Origin: Burkholderia vietnamiensis LMG 10929 | GTDB lineage: Bacteria; Pseudomonadota; Gammaproteobacteria; Burkholderiales; Burkholderiaceae | Assembly (NCBI RefSeq): GCF_000959445.1 | Contig: NZ_CP009632.1 | Span: 930,001-994,000 of the forward strand | DNA: 64,000 nt | Direction: 5' to 3' | Shown: positions 7,078 to 15,999 of the stretch, piece after piece | Layout: each line of letters begins with the position of its first letter | How positions within the stretch are numbered: position 1 is the first letter of the stretch | Notes under the pieces: generated by a model | What the model was told of the DNA's origin: nothing | The model's database searches: none | Seen by the model: only the letters and a program-made list of their open reading frames with translations | Program-made: the position numbers and the translations under genes

Positions 7078-10000
7078 ATGTGGATCGTCCGGCTCGCATT
7101 GCGCAGGCCCTATACGTTCGTCGTGCTCGCGCTGCTGATCTTCATCGCGGGGCCGCTTGCGCTGCTGCGCATGCCGACCGACATCTTTCCGAACATCGAC
7201 ATCCCGGTCGTCAGCATCGTCTGGTCGTACAACGGCTTCTCCGCCGAAGACATGGCCAAGCGCATCACGTCGAACTACGAGCGCGCGCTCACGTCCGACG
7301 TCGACGACATCGAGCACATCGAATCGCAGTCGCTGAACGGCGTGTCGGTCGTGAAGGTGTTCTTCCACCCCGGCGCGGACATCAATCGCGCGATCGCGGA
7401 AGCCGCCAGCAACGCCGCGTCGATCCTGCGCATCCTGCCGCCCGGCACGCTGCCGCCGAACATCATCACGTACAACGCGTCGACGGTGCCGATCCTGCAG
7501 CTCGGGCTGTCGAGCGACACGCTCGCCGAACAGCAGCTGTACGACCTCGGCAACAGTTTCATCCGCACGCAGCTCGCAACCGTCCAGGGCGCGGCCGTGC
7601 CGCTGCCGTACGGCGGCAAGATCCGCCAGATCGTCGTCGATCTCGACACGCGCGCGCTGCAGGCGAAGGGGCTCGCGCCGATCGACGTGGTGAACGCGAT
7701 CAACGCGCAGAACCTGATCCTGCCGGGCGGCACCGCGAAGATCGGCACGCACGAGTACGACGTGCAGCTGAACGGCAGCACGCAGACGGTCGCCGCGCTG
7801 AACGACCTGCCGGTGAAGACGATCGGCGGCAGCGTCGTCTATGTGCGCGACGTCGCCCACGTGCGCGACGGCTACGCGCCGCAGACCAACATCGTGCGCG
7901 CCGACGGCAAGCGCGCGGCGCTGCTGACCGTCGAGAAGACCGGCAGCGCATCGACGCTGACGATCATCGACCAGGTGAAGGCGATGCTGCCGAAGATCGC
8001 AGCCGGGCTGCCGAAGGCGCTGCACATTGCGGCGCTCGACGACCAGTCGGTGTTCGTGAAGTCCGCGATCCAGGGCGTCGTGCGCGAGGCGCTGATCGCC
8101 GCGTGCCTGACCGCGCTGATGATCCTGCTGTTCCTCGGCAGCTGGCGCGCGACGCTGATCATCGCGGTGTCGATTCCGCTCGCGGTGCTGACGTCGCTGC
8201 TCGCGCTCGGCGCGCTCGGCCAGACCATCAACATCATGACGCTCGGCGGGCTCGCGCTGGCGGTCGGCATACTCGTCGACGACGCGACCGTCGCGATCGA
8301 GAACATCACGCATCATCTCGAACGCGGCGAGCCGCTCGAGGACGCGATCCTCACCGGCGCCGGCGAGATCGCGGTGCCGACCTTCGTGTCGACGCTGTCG
8401 ATCTGCATCGTGTTCGTGCCGATGTTCCTGTTGACGGGCGTCGCACGCTACCTGTTCGTGCCGATGGCCGAGGCGGTGATCTTCGCGATGGTCGCGTCGT
8501 ACTTCTTCTCGCGCACGCTGGTGCCGACGCTCGCGATGGTGCTGATGCGCGCGAAGGGCCAGGGCCGCCCGCCGCGCGGCGTGTTCGCGCGTATCGCCGG
8601 CCTGCAGGCCGCGTTCGAACGCCGCTTCGACGCGATCCGGCTCGGCTATCGCGCGCTGCTCGCCGCGGCGATCGCGCACCGGCGCCGCTTCGCGGCCGCG
8701 TTCGTGCTGGCGTGCGTGGCGTCCACGGGCCTGTTCGCGTTCGCCGGCCAGGACTTCTTCCCGGCGATCGACACCGGCGAGATCCGCCTGCATCTGCGCG
8801 CGCCGACCGGCACGCGGATCGAGCAGACCGCACGGCTGACCGACGAAGTCGAGGCCAAGGTGCGCAGCGTGATTCCGGCGCGCGAACTGGCCGGCATGCT
8901 CGACAACATCGGCGTGCCGGTGAGCGGGATCAACCTCACCTACGACTCGTCCGACCCGATCGGCACCGAGGACGCCGACGTGATGATCACGCTGAAGCCG
9001 GGCCACGCGCCGACCGCCGCGTACGTCGCACGGCTGCGCAACCTGCTCGCGCAGTCGTTCCCCGGCGTGACGTTCGCGTTCCTGCCGGCCGACATCGTGA
9101 GCCAGATCCTCAATTTCGGGCTGCCCGCGCCGGTCGACATCCAGATCGTCGGCAACAAGCTGGATCAGAACCGCGCGGTCGCGAACGCGCTGCTCGCGAA
9201 ACTGCGCGGCGTGCGCGGTTTGGTCGACGCGCGCATCCAGCAGCCCGGCGACGAGCCGGCGATCGACGTGAACGTGGACCGCACCAAGGCGATCGAGGCC
9301 GGGCTCCAGCAGCGCGACGTCGCGCAGAACCTTTTGATCGCGCTGTCCGGCAGCTCGCAGACGACGCCGAACTTCTGGCTCGATCCGCGCAACGGCGTGA
9401 GCTACCCCGTGCTCGTGCAGACGCCGCAGTACACGATCGATTCGCTGCAAGCGCTCGCGAACGTGCCGTTGCCGACCAGCGACGCGCCGTCGCCGCAGCG
9501 CCCGGCCGGCGGCCCGGCGGCCGGTGCGCCCGCGCAAAACCTGCTCGGCACGCTCGGCAGCTTCTCGCGCACGACGCAGCAGGCGGTCGTGTCGCACTAC
9601 AACGTGCAGCCGGTGCTCGACATTTTCGCGTCGGTGCAGGGGCGCGACCTCGGCGCGGTCACGGCCGACGTGACGAAGCTCGTCGACGACGCGCGCGCGC
9701 AGCTGCCGCCCGGCTCGTCGATCGTGCTGCGCGGCCAGGTGCAGGCGATGCACGAGTCGTTCGCCGGGCTGCTCGGCGGTCTCGCGCTCGCGATCGCGCT
9801 GGTCTACCTGCTGATGGTCGTCAATTTCCAGTCGTGGCTCGATCCGCTCGTGATCGTCGGCGGCCTGCCGGCGTCGCTGGCCGGCATCGCGTGGATGCTG
9901 TTCGTGACGCGCACGACGCTGTCGGTGCCGGCGTTGACCGGGACGATCCTGTGCATCGGCATCGCGACCGCGAACAGCATCCTCGTCGTCAATGCGGCGC

Positions 10001-10344
10001 GCGAGCTGCTCGCCGGCGGCGCATCGCCGTGGCAGGCCGCGCTCGACGCCGGCTTCAGCCGCTTCCGTCCGGTCGTGATGACCGCGCTCGCGATGCTGAT
10101 CGGGATGCTGCCGATGGCGCTCGGCCTCGGCGACGGCGGCGAGCAGAACGCGCCGCTCGGCCGCGCGGTGATCGGCGGGCTCGCGTTCGGCACGCTGTCG
10201 ACGCTGCTGTTCGTGCCCGTCGTGTTCGGCTTCGTGCACGCGTGGCTCGAGCGGCGTCGCGACGCGGCGGGCGCGCGTGGTGCGCTTGATATGCGCGATG
10301 CGCCCGGTGCGCCCGAAGCCCCCGATACGCCGGCGCTGCGTTGA
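7078..10344 (+). CDS. RND-family efflux pump, inner membrane transporter
   Basis: The product is 1088 residues, the usual size for the HAE-1/AcrB class. It carries the RND layout: an N-terminal helix (MWIVRLALRRPYTFVVLALL), a porter domain, TM2-6 with GGLALAVGILVDDATVAIEN (Asp401-Asp402 match AcrB Asp407-Asp408 in TM4), a second loop and TM8-12. The TM10 motif reads GIATANSILVVN, so the position of AcrB Lys940 is Ala965. The proton relay therefore differs from AcrB, as in other members of this sub-branch. It works with the adjacent fusion protein and outer membrane factor to export compounds from the cell or periplasm. A Pro/Ala-rich insert lies near residues 800-825. Substrates are unknown. 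Confidence 0.93.
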   Translation: MWIVRLALRRPYTFVVLALLIFIAGPLALLRMPTDIFPNIDIPVVSIVWSYNGFSAEDMAKRITSNYERALTSDVDDIEHIESQSLNGVSVVKVFFHPGADINRAIAEAASNAASILRILPPGTLPPNIITYNASTVPILQLGLSSDTLAEQQLYDLGNSFIRTQLATVQGAAVPLPYGGKIRQIVVDLDTRALQAKGLAPIDVVNAINAQNLILPGGTAKIGTHEYDVQLNGSTQTVAALNDLPVKTIGGSVVYVRDVAHVRDGYAPQTNIVRADGKRAALLTVEKTGSASTLTIIDQVKAMLPKIAAGLPKALHIAALDDQSVFVKSAIQGVVREALIAACLTALMILLFLGSWRATLIIAVSIPLAVLTSLLALGALGQTINIMTLGGLALAVGILVDDATVAIENITHHLERGEPLEDAILTGAGEIAVPTFVSTLSICIVFVPMFLLTGVARYLFVPMAEAVIFAMVASYFFSRTLVPTLAMVLMRAKGQGRPPRGVFARIAGLQAAFERRFDAIRLGYRALLAAAIAHRRRFAAAFVLACVASTGLFAFAGQDFFPAIDTGEIRLHLRAPTGTRIEQTARLTDEVEAKVRSVIPARELAGMLDNIGVPVSGINLTYDSSDPIGTEDADVMITLKPGHAPTAAYVARLRNLLAQSFPGVTFAFLPADIVSQILNFGLPAPVDIQIVGNKLDQNRAVANALLAKLRGVRGLVDARIQQPGDEPAIDVNVDRTKAIEAGLQQRDVAQNLLIALSGSSQTTPNFWLDPRNGVSYPVLVQTPQYTIDSLQALANVPLPTSDAPSPQRPAGGPAAGAPAQNLLGTLGSFSRTTQQAVVSHYNVQPVLDIFASVQGRDLGAVTADVTKLVDDARAQLPPGSSIVLRGQVQAMHESFAGLLGGLALAIALVYLLMVVNFQSWLDPLVIVGGLPASLAGIAWMLFVTRTTLSVPALTGTILCIGIATANSILVVNAARELLAGGASPWQAALDAGFSRFRPVVMTALAMLIGMLPMALGLGDGGEQNAPLGRAVIGGLAFGTLSTLLFVPVVFGFVHAWLERRRDAAGARGALDMRDAPGAPEAPDTPALR

Positions 10345-10396
10345 GCGCGGACGGCCGCTCCTTCATCCCTCGACTCGCCCCGACCCCGGACCCATC

Positions 10397-11890
10397 ATGA
10401 ACGACTCGATCGAACCCGCCCCGCCGCCGGCTGGCGAAGCCGGCACTTCAACCGCCGCGACTGCGACGCCAGCGACGTCTGCGACGCGCGCCACCTCGGC
10501 CACCTCGGCCACCTCGGCCACGTCTGCTACGTCCGCCACGTATGCCACGCCCACCGCCACACCCTATGCAGCACCCGACGCGCCGCCCGCCCGCGGCGGC
10601 CGCAAGCTGGCCGTGCCGCTCGCCGGCATCGCGCTGGCGGCCGTGCTGCTCGCGATCGGCATCGTGCCGCGGCTCGACGCGCGCGCCGCGCAGCGTGCGC
10701 AGGTGGCCGCCCAGCAGGTGCTGCCGGTGTCGGTGATCGTGCCGGGCGCGGCGCCGGCCGACCAGACGCTCACGCTGCCGGGTGCGGTGATGCCGTACGA
10801 GGAGGCGTCGATCTATGCGCGTACGAGCGGCTACATCGCGCACTGGAGCGCCGATCTCGGCGCGCGCGTGAAGGCCGGCCAGGCGCTCGCGCAGATCGCC
10901 GCGCCCGACCTCGACGCGCAGTTGCGCCAGGCGCGCGCCGACGCGGCCACTGCGCAGGCGAACTACGACTATGCGAAATCGACCGCGCAGCGCTGGCAGC
11001 AGATGCTCGCCACGCAGTCGGTATCGCAGCAGGACGCCGACACGAAGGCCGCCGACATGAACGCGAAGCGCGCGATGCTCGCCTCCGCGCAGGCCAATGT
11101 CGCGCACCTCGCCGAACTCGTGTCGTACGAGTCGGTCACCGCGCCGTTCGACGGCGTGATCACCGCGCGCGACGTCGACGTCGGCACGCTCGTCACCGCG
11201 GGCGGCACGCCGGGCAGTGCGGGGCTGTCCGGCGAACTGTTCCATCTCGAGCAGACCGACACGCTGCGCGTGTTCGTCGACGTGCCGCAGGACAGCGCGA
11301 CCGGCATCACGACCGGCACGCAGGTCTACCTGAGCACGCAGCAGTATCCGGGGCGCCGCTTCGCCGCGCGCGTCGCGCGCACCGCCGGGGCGATCGATCC
11401 GGTCACGCGCACGCTGCGCGTCGAGATCGACGTCGACAACCGCGATGGCGCGCTGCTGCCCGGCGCCTATGCGCAAGCGCATCTCGTCGTGCCGAGCGCG
11501 GCGCCCGCGCTCGAATTGCCGGTCAGCGCGCTGCTGTTCCGTCCGAACGGCGTGACGGTCGCGACCGTCGACGCGCACGGACGCACCGCGCTGAAAACCG
11601 TGCAGATCGGCCGCGATTTCGGCACGCGCGTGGAGATCGTCGCAGGGCTCGCGCCGACCGATCGCGTGATCGACAACCCGGGCGATGCGATCGCCGCGGG
11701 GGAAGCCGTGAAGATCGTGGCCCGCGCGGGTTCGGCAGTTGGCGCACCGGTTGCCTCACCCGCTGGCGCGTCGGTTGCGTCAGCCGTTGCCGCGCCGCTT
11801 GCCGCATCGTCCGCGCACGCCGTGCCGTCCCGGCCCACGACCGCCGCGTCACCGGCGTCTGCGCCGACATCGACACCGACCCACAGCTGA
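10397..11890 (+). CDS. RND efflux membrane fusion protein (HlyD/AcrA-type)
   Basis: The product is 497 residues. It has an unusual 65-residue N-terminal cytoplasmic extension rich in Ala-Thr-Ser repeats, one membrane anchor (LAVPLAGIALAAVLLAIGIV), and then the fusion-protein core. The core includes the lipoyl half-motif SGYIAHWSADLGARVKAGQ, a coiled-coil hairpin (residues about 175-240) and the second half YESVTAPFDGVITARDVDVG, followed by the beta-barrel and membrane-proximal domains. It bridges the pump to the outer membrane factor. The ATG at 10397 lies 52 bp after the pump stop; an earlier in-frame ATG inside the pump gene is rejected. The C-terminal tail (AHAVPSRPTTAAS onward) is low complexity and is part of a duplicated DNA segment. 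Confidence 0.9.
   Translation: MNDSIEPAPPPAGEAGTSTAATATPATSATRATSATSATSATSATSATYATPTATPYAAPDAPPARGGRKLAVPLAGIALAAVLLAIGIVPRLDARAAQRAQVAAQQVLPVSVIVPGAAPADQTLTLPGAVMPYEEASIYARTSGYIAHWSADLGARVKAGQALAQIAAPDLDAQLRQARADAATAQANYDYAKSTAQRWQQMLATQSVSQQDADTKAADMNAKRAMLASAQANVAHLAELVSYESVTAPFDGVITARDVDVGTLVTAGGTPGSAGLSGELFHLEQTDTLRVFVDVPQDSATGITTGTQVYLSTQQYPGRRFAARVARTAGAIDPVTRTLRVEIDVDNRDGALLPGAYAQAHLVVPSAAPALELPVSALLFRPNGVTVATVDAHGRTALKTVQIGRDFGTRVEIVAGLAPTDRVIDNPGDAIAAGEAVKIVARAGSAVGAPVASPAGASVASAVAAPLAASSAHAVPSRPTTAASPASAPTSTPTHS
10472..10551 (+). repeat. 9-bp coding repeat (Ala-Thr-Ser) in the fusion-protein gene
   Basis: A 9-base unit close to GCCACCTCG is repeated about eight times, the central copies being identical and the outer ones diverged. 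It encodes an Ala-Thr-Ser array in the predicted cytoplasmic leader, so copy number can vary without changing the frame. Confidence 0.75.
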
Positions 11891-12180
11891 TTCATCGACG
11901 ACCACCCGCGAGATGCCCGCCATGCGCCTTCTTCGTCATCCGCTCCCGTTGGCCCGGCACATCGTCGCGCTCGGGGCCGCCGCCGCGCTGACCGCGCACG
12001 CCGTACCGTCCCGGCTCACGACCGCCGCCGCCCCGCCGCCATCTGCGTCGACATCGACACCGACCCAAAGCTGATTCATCGACGACAACCCGCGAGACAC
12101 CCGCCATGCGCCTTCTTCGTCATCCGCTCCCGTTTGCCCGCCGCATCGTCGCGCTCGGCGTCGCCGCCGCGCTGAGCGCG
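11812..12180 (+). repeat. Tandem duplication of about 184 bp spanning a gene junction
   Basis: Copy 1 (about 11812-11992) and copy 2 (about 11993-12180) align base for base at an offset of 181, rising to 184 after a small indel. Each copy has the last 25 or so codons of the fusion-protein gene, the intergenic ATTCATCGACGA segment, and the first 25 or so codons of the outer-membrane-factor gene. The copies have diverged at several positions, so the event is not recent. Confidence 0.85.
11922..12074 (+). pseudogene. Chimeric 50-residue ORF made by the duplication
   Basis: This frame starts like the outer membrane factor (MRLLRHPLPLARHIVALGAA) and then continues as the fusion-protein tail (AHAVPSRLTTAA, ending TPTQS). 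The Leu-Ser-Ala-Cys lipobox of the intact gene is replaced by Leu-Thr-Ala-His, so the product could not be lipidated. It lies between the fusion protein and the true outer membrane factor, and probably keeps the original translation start signals of the latter. It is most likely a non-functional by-product, although a small secreted peptide cannot be excluded. Confidence 0.7.
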
Positions 12181-13647
12181 TGCTCGACGCTGCCACCGTA
12201 CGCGCCGCCGTCCGTCGCCGTGCCCGCCCGTTACGCGGGCGCCCCGGCCGCCGCAGCGGCCCAGGCCGGCTGGCACGTCGCGGTGCCGGCCGACGCCGCC
12301 GCGCGCGGCGCGTGGTGGACCGTGTTCGGCGACGCCGACCTGAACGCGCTCGAAGCCCGCGTCGACGTGTCGAACCAGACGGTGAAGAAAGCCGTCGCCG
12401 ATCTGCAGCAAGCACGCGCGATGGTCGATTACCAGCACGCGGGCTTCCTGCCGACGATCACCGCGGGCGCCGCGCAAAGCCGCGCGCGCGTGTCGCAGAA
12501 CCGGCTCGGCTCGTCGCTCGCCGGCAAGACCACGCCCGACTATCAGGCCGGCGTCGCCGCGAGCTGGGAGCCCGACGTGTTCGGCCGCGTGCGCGACGCG
12601 GTGGCCGGCGCGCAGGCCGATGCGGCCGCGAGCGCGGCCGACCTGCAGGCCGTGAAGCTGTCGGTGACCGCCGAACTCGCGACCGACTATTTCGCGCTGC
12701 GCTCGCTCGATACGCAGAAGCAGTTGCTCGACGACACGGTGCGCGCGTACGCCGACGCACTCACGCTGTTGCAGCAGCAGTTGGCGGCCGGCGCGATCGA
12801 CGCGTCGGCGGTCGCGCAAGCCGACACGCAGCTCGAAGCGACGCGCACGCAGGACACCGACATCGACGCAGCGCGCGCGCAACTCCAGCATGCGATCGCG
12901 ACGCTCGTCGGCGAGAGCGCGTCGACCTTCGCTCTGCCGCCGCGCATGACGCCGTTCGCGGTGCCGGCCATTCCGGCCGGCGTGCCGTCGCAGCTGCTCG
13001 AACGGCGGCCCGACATCGCGGCGGCGGAACGCCGCGTCGCGGCCGCGAACGCGCAGATCGGCGAGGCGCGCGCCGCGTTCTTCCCCGATCTCGTGCTGTC
13101 CGCGAGCGCCGGCCTCGAAAGCTCGTTCTTCGCGCCGTGGCTCACCGCGCCGAGCCTGTTCTGGTCGATCGGCCCGCAGCTCGCCGGCACGCTGTTCGAC
13201 GGCGGACGCCGCAGCGCGTCGCTGCGCGGCGCGCACGCGCAATACGACGGCGCGGTCGCCGGCTATCGGCAAACGGTGCTGGTCGCGTTCCAGCAGGTCG
13301 AGGATCAACTGTCGACGATCGCCACGCTCGCGTCCGAAGCGCGCAGCCAGCAGCGCGCGACCGACGCGGCCGACCTGTCGCTGCGGCTGACGACGAACCG
13401 CTTCAACGCGGGCGCGGTCAGCTATCTGGACGTGGTCACCGCCCAGACGATCGCGCTGACGAACCGCCGCACGGCCGACCAGATCGACGCGCGCCGCATG
13501 GAAGCCGAAGTCGGCTTGCTGAAGGCGCTGGGCGGCGGCTGGCAAGGCGCCGCGAGCCGCGACGCAGACGCGGCGGCCGGCGCGCAACCGGCGCCGTCAG
13601 CGGCGACGGACGACCGCGCGGCCGTCACGCCGGCGGCGGCGGGTTGA
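12106..13647 (+). CDS. RND efflux outer membrane lipoprotein (NodT/OprM-type)
   Basis: The product is 513 residues. The signal peptide ends in a lipobox (LSAC, Cys26), followed by family motifs AWWTVFGDADLNALEARV, ADLQQARAMVDYQHAGFLPT, SWEPDVFGRVRDAV and, in the second repeat, ELLERRPDIAAAERRVAAANAQIGEARAAFFP. These two halves form the TolC-like trimeric channel and periplasmic tunnel. It completes the tripartite efflux system with the two preceding genes. The C-terminal 35 residues (after GGGWQGA) are an Ala-rich extension. The last 23 bases overlap the 3' end of the convergent histidine kinase gene. Confidence 0.92.
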   Translation: MRLLRHPLPFARRIVALGVAAALSACSTLPPYAPPSVAVPARYAGAPAAAAAQAGWHVAVPADAAARGAWWTVFGDADLNALEARVDVSNQTVKKAVADLQQARAMVDYQHAGFLPTITAGAAQSRARVSQNRLGSSLAGKTTPDYQAGVAASWEPDVFGRVRDAVAGAQADAAASAADLQAVKLSVTAELATDYFALRSLDTQKQLLDDTVRAYADALTLLQQQLAAGAIDASAVAQADTQLEATRTQDTDIDAARAQLQHAIATLVGESASTFALPPRMTPFAVPAIPAGVPSQLLERRPDIAAAERRVAAANAQIGEARAAFFPDLVLSASAGLESSFFAPWLTAPSLFWSIGPQLAGTLFDGGRRSASLRGAHAQYDGAVAGYRQTVLVAFQQVEDQLSTIATLASEARSQQRATDAADLSLRLTTNRFNAGAVSYLDVVTAQTIALTNRRTADQIDARRMEAEVGLLKALGGGWQGAASRDADAAAGAQPAPSAATDDRAAVTPAAAG

Positions 13648-15085
13648 ACGTGAGGATGAAACGCGTGCCGCGCGCGTCGCTCTCGACGCGCACGCTGCCG
13701 CCGTGCAGCTCCATCACCGAGCGCACGATCGCGAGGCCGAGCCCGGCCGTGCCGCCCGGCGCACCGCCGCTGCGCGCGGGGTCGCCGCGCACGAACCGGT
13801 CGAAGATCCGCGGCAGCAGCGCCGCGTCGATCGGCTCGCCCGGATTCGCGACGACGACCTGCACGGCGTCCGCCGTTTCGTCGACCGCCAGCGTGATCAC
13901 GCCGCCGGCCGGCGTGTAGCGCAGCGCGTTGGCGAGCAGGTTGCCGATCGCGCGGCGGAACAGCTCGACGTCGGCCGTCAGCCGGCCGTGCCCTTCGACG
14001 CGCAGCGTCGAGCCCGCTTCGTCGGCGAGCCCCTCGAAGTATTCGGCGATGCGATCGAGTTCGTCGCGCACGTCGAATGCGCGCTGCCGCGTGACGAAGC
14101 TCGGGTGCTCGGCGCGCGCGAGAAACAGCACGTTGTCGATCATCCGCGCGAGACGGTCGTATTCCTCGAGGTTCGATTCGAGCAGCGCCTGGTATTCGTC
14201 GGCCGAGCGCGGCCGCGCGAGCGCGACTTCCGTTGCGCCGCGCATGTTGTTCAGCGGCGTACGCAGGTCGTGCGCGAGATCCGCGCTGAACTGCGACAGG
14301 TGCGCGAACGCCTGCTGCAGGCGCGCGAGCATCGCGTTCTGCGCGTCGACCAGCGCGCGCAGCTCGTGCGGCGCGCGCGACGCGTCGAGCCGCGTGTCGA
14401 GCTTGTCGACCGTGATCCGGCCGGTGTTCGCGACGATCTCGCGCAGCGGCGCAAGCGCCGTGCGGATCAGCCAGTAGCCGAACAGCAGCGCGAACAGCGC
14501 GCCTGCCGCTCCCGCAATCTTCAGCCGGTCTCGGTAGCCGTCGAGCAGTTGCGCGCGGTCGCGCATGTTGCGCGCGATCGCGATGCGGATCGGCGTGTGA
14601 TCGCCGAGCGCCGCGGCGATCACGACGCCGCGCATCGGCGTGCCGCCGTCGACCGTCCATGTCTGCAGCCGCTCGGCCGTGATCCGTTCGTTGTCGGGCA
14701 CCGGCTCGGCGCGGGGTGCCAGCAGCTGCGCGTCGGTCGGTGCGCCCGGCGCGTCGTAGAGCGCCGCGTCGGGTGCGCTCAGCCGGACGTTGTGGCGCAC
14801 CAGCACGTCGCCGTTCGCATCGAAAACGGCCATCGACAGCGCCTCGTTGCCGAGCACCTGACTCGTCAAGCGCTCCGCATGTGCGCGCACCGCATCGAGC
14901 GATTCGAGCTCGCCCGCGAGCCGGCGCGTGTGGCGCGCGGCCAGCACGATGTCGAGATCGTCCTGCGTGTTCACCTGCCGCTCGAGGCCCATGTACACGT
15001 ACGCGCCGACGAGCGCGAACGCGGCGAGCGTGGTCGCGGCGAACGCGAGCGCGAGCGTCGCCGACAGCGATCGCAAGCGCGTCAC
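13625..15085 (-). CDS. Sensor histidine kinase, heavy-metal-sensor (CusS) type
   Basis: The product is 486 residues. It has TM1 ([20 protein letters not shown]), a periplasmic domain of about 140 residues, TM2 ([17 protein letters not shown]), a HAMP linker, the H-box [16 protein letters not shown] (His272), the N-box [13 protein letters not shown] and the G-box [17 protein letters not shown]. The layout and the [13 protein letters not shown] wording are typical of heavy-metal sensor kinases such as CusS/IrlS. It starts at a GTG that overlaps the response-regulator stop by four bases (GTGA), so translation is coupled. It should phosphorylate the neighbouring regulator. The stimulus could be metal or an efflux substrate; the RND pump lacks a clear CzcA-type metal signature. 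Confidence 0.9.
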   Translation of the reverse strand: MTRLRSLSATLALAFAATTLAAFALVGAYVYMGLERQVNTQDDLDIVLAARHTRRLAGELESLDAVRAHAERLTSQVLGNEALSMAVFDANGDVLVRHNVRLSAPDAALYDAPGAPTDAQLLAPRAEPVPDNERITAERLQTWTVDGGTPMRGVVIAAALGDHTPIRIAIARNMRDRAQLLDGYRDRLKIAGAAGALFALLFGYWLIRTALAPLREIVANTGRITVDKLDTRLDASRAPHELRALVDAQNAMLARLQQAFAHLSQFSADLAHDLRTPLNNMRGATEVALARPRSADEYQALLESNLEEYDRLARMIDNVLFLARAEHPSFVTRQRAFDVRDELDRIAEYFEGLADEAGSTLRVEGHGRLTADVELFRRAIGNLLANALRYTPAGGVITLAVDETADAVQVVVANPGEPIDAALLPRIFDRFVRGDPARSGGAPGGTAGLGLAIVRSVMELHGGSVRVESDARGTRFILTFNPPPPA

Positions 15086-15759
15086 GCGTCGTCCTTCGGT
15101 TCGAGCACGTAGCCGACGCCGCGCACCGTATGGATCAGCTTCACCGGGAAGGCATCGTCGATCTTCGCGCGCAGCCGCCGGATCGCGACTTCGACGACGT
15201 TGGTGTCGCTGTCGAAATTCATGTCCCAGACGTAGGACGCGATCTGCGTGCGGCTCAGCACCTCGCCCTGCCGGCGCGCGAGCAGTTGCAGCAGCGAGAA
15301 TTCGCGCGGCGTCAGGTCGATCCGCACGGCGCCGCGCTTCACGCGGCGGCGCACCACGTCGATCTCCAGATCGCCGACCGCCAGATGCTCGGTTTCGCGC
15401 GGCGGGCCGCGACGCGCGAGCGTGCGGATGCGCGCCAGCAGCTCGACGAAGGCGAACGGCTTCACGAGGTAGTCGTCGGCGCCGAGTTCGAGCCCATGCA
15501 CGCGGTCCTGCACGTCGTCGCGCGCGGTCAGGAACAGCACGGGCGTGGTGTGCGTGTCGCGCAGCCGCTTGAGCACGCCCCAGCCGTCGAGCACGGGCAG
15601 CATCACGTCGAGCACGATCACGTCGTAGCGCTCTTCCTGCGCGAGCATCAGCCCTTCACCGCCGTCTTTGGCGAGATCGACGCTGAATCCGGACTCCTCC
15701 AGACCCTTCTTCAGGTACGCGCCCGTCTTCGGTTCGTCTTCGACTATCAGGATGCGCAT
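15082..15759 (-). CDS. OmpR/CusR-type response regulator
   Basis: The product is 225 residues. The receiver domain has the acidic pair (VEDEP), the phospho-acceptor Asp51 (VLDVMLP), Thr78 (LTAR) and Lys100 (LVKPF). The C-terminal winged helix is complete ([48 protein letters not shown]). Length and wording match heavy-metal response regulators (CusR/IrlR). It is first in a two-gene operon with the kinase. A box at 15847-15864 matches one in front of the RND operon, which supports autoregulation and control of the pump. Confidence 0.92.
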   Translation of the reverse strand: MRILIVEDEPKTGAYLKKGLEESGFSVDLAKDGGEGLMLAQEERYDVIVLDVMLPVLDGWGVLKRLRDTHTTPVLFLTARDDVQDRVHGLELGADDYLVKPFAFVELLARIRTLARRGPPRETEHLAVGDLEIDVVRRRVKRGAVRIDLTPREFSLLQLLARRQGEVLSRTQIASYVWDMNFDSDTNVVEVAIRRLRAKIDDAFPVKLIHTVRGVGYVLEPKDDA

Positions 15760-15999
15760 CGCCGGCTCCGTCGCATGGGGAAAGATGCGGCGATGTTACC
15801 GGGAAACGGCGATGGCGAGACGTTCCGTGCATGCGTCGGCAGCGTCGATGACGAAACTGTAATGTGCCGGTCATCATCGCGTTCGGCGGCGATCGCGGCA
15901 CGCGGCACATGGCGTGCGGCATGCGGCCGGCCCGGCGGCGAGCTGGGCACCGCCGGGCACCGCCGCGATGCCGTCTGCGCGTCGGCGCCCGGACGCGCG
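15760..15999. promoter_or_regulatory. Upstream region of the two-component operon
   Basis: This stretch carries the leftward promoter of the response regulator. The recognisable element is the box at 15847-15864. The remainder up to the GNAT stop is GC-rich with no gene that I can support. Confidence 0.4.
15847..15864. promoter_or_regulatory. Candidate autoregulatory response-regulator box
   Basis: GATGACGAAACTGTAATG matches the box at 6968-6985 in 12 of 18 positions, including both conserved outer blocks. It lies 88-105 bases upstream of the response regulator start. Confidence 0.5.

Noticed and set aside
7003..10239. 1078-codon minus-strand ORF opposite the RND pump
   Set aside because: It is dominated by Arg, His, Gln and Asp repeats and mirrors the pump codons. 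The plus-strand product is a textbook RND protein.
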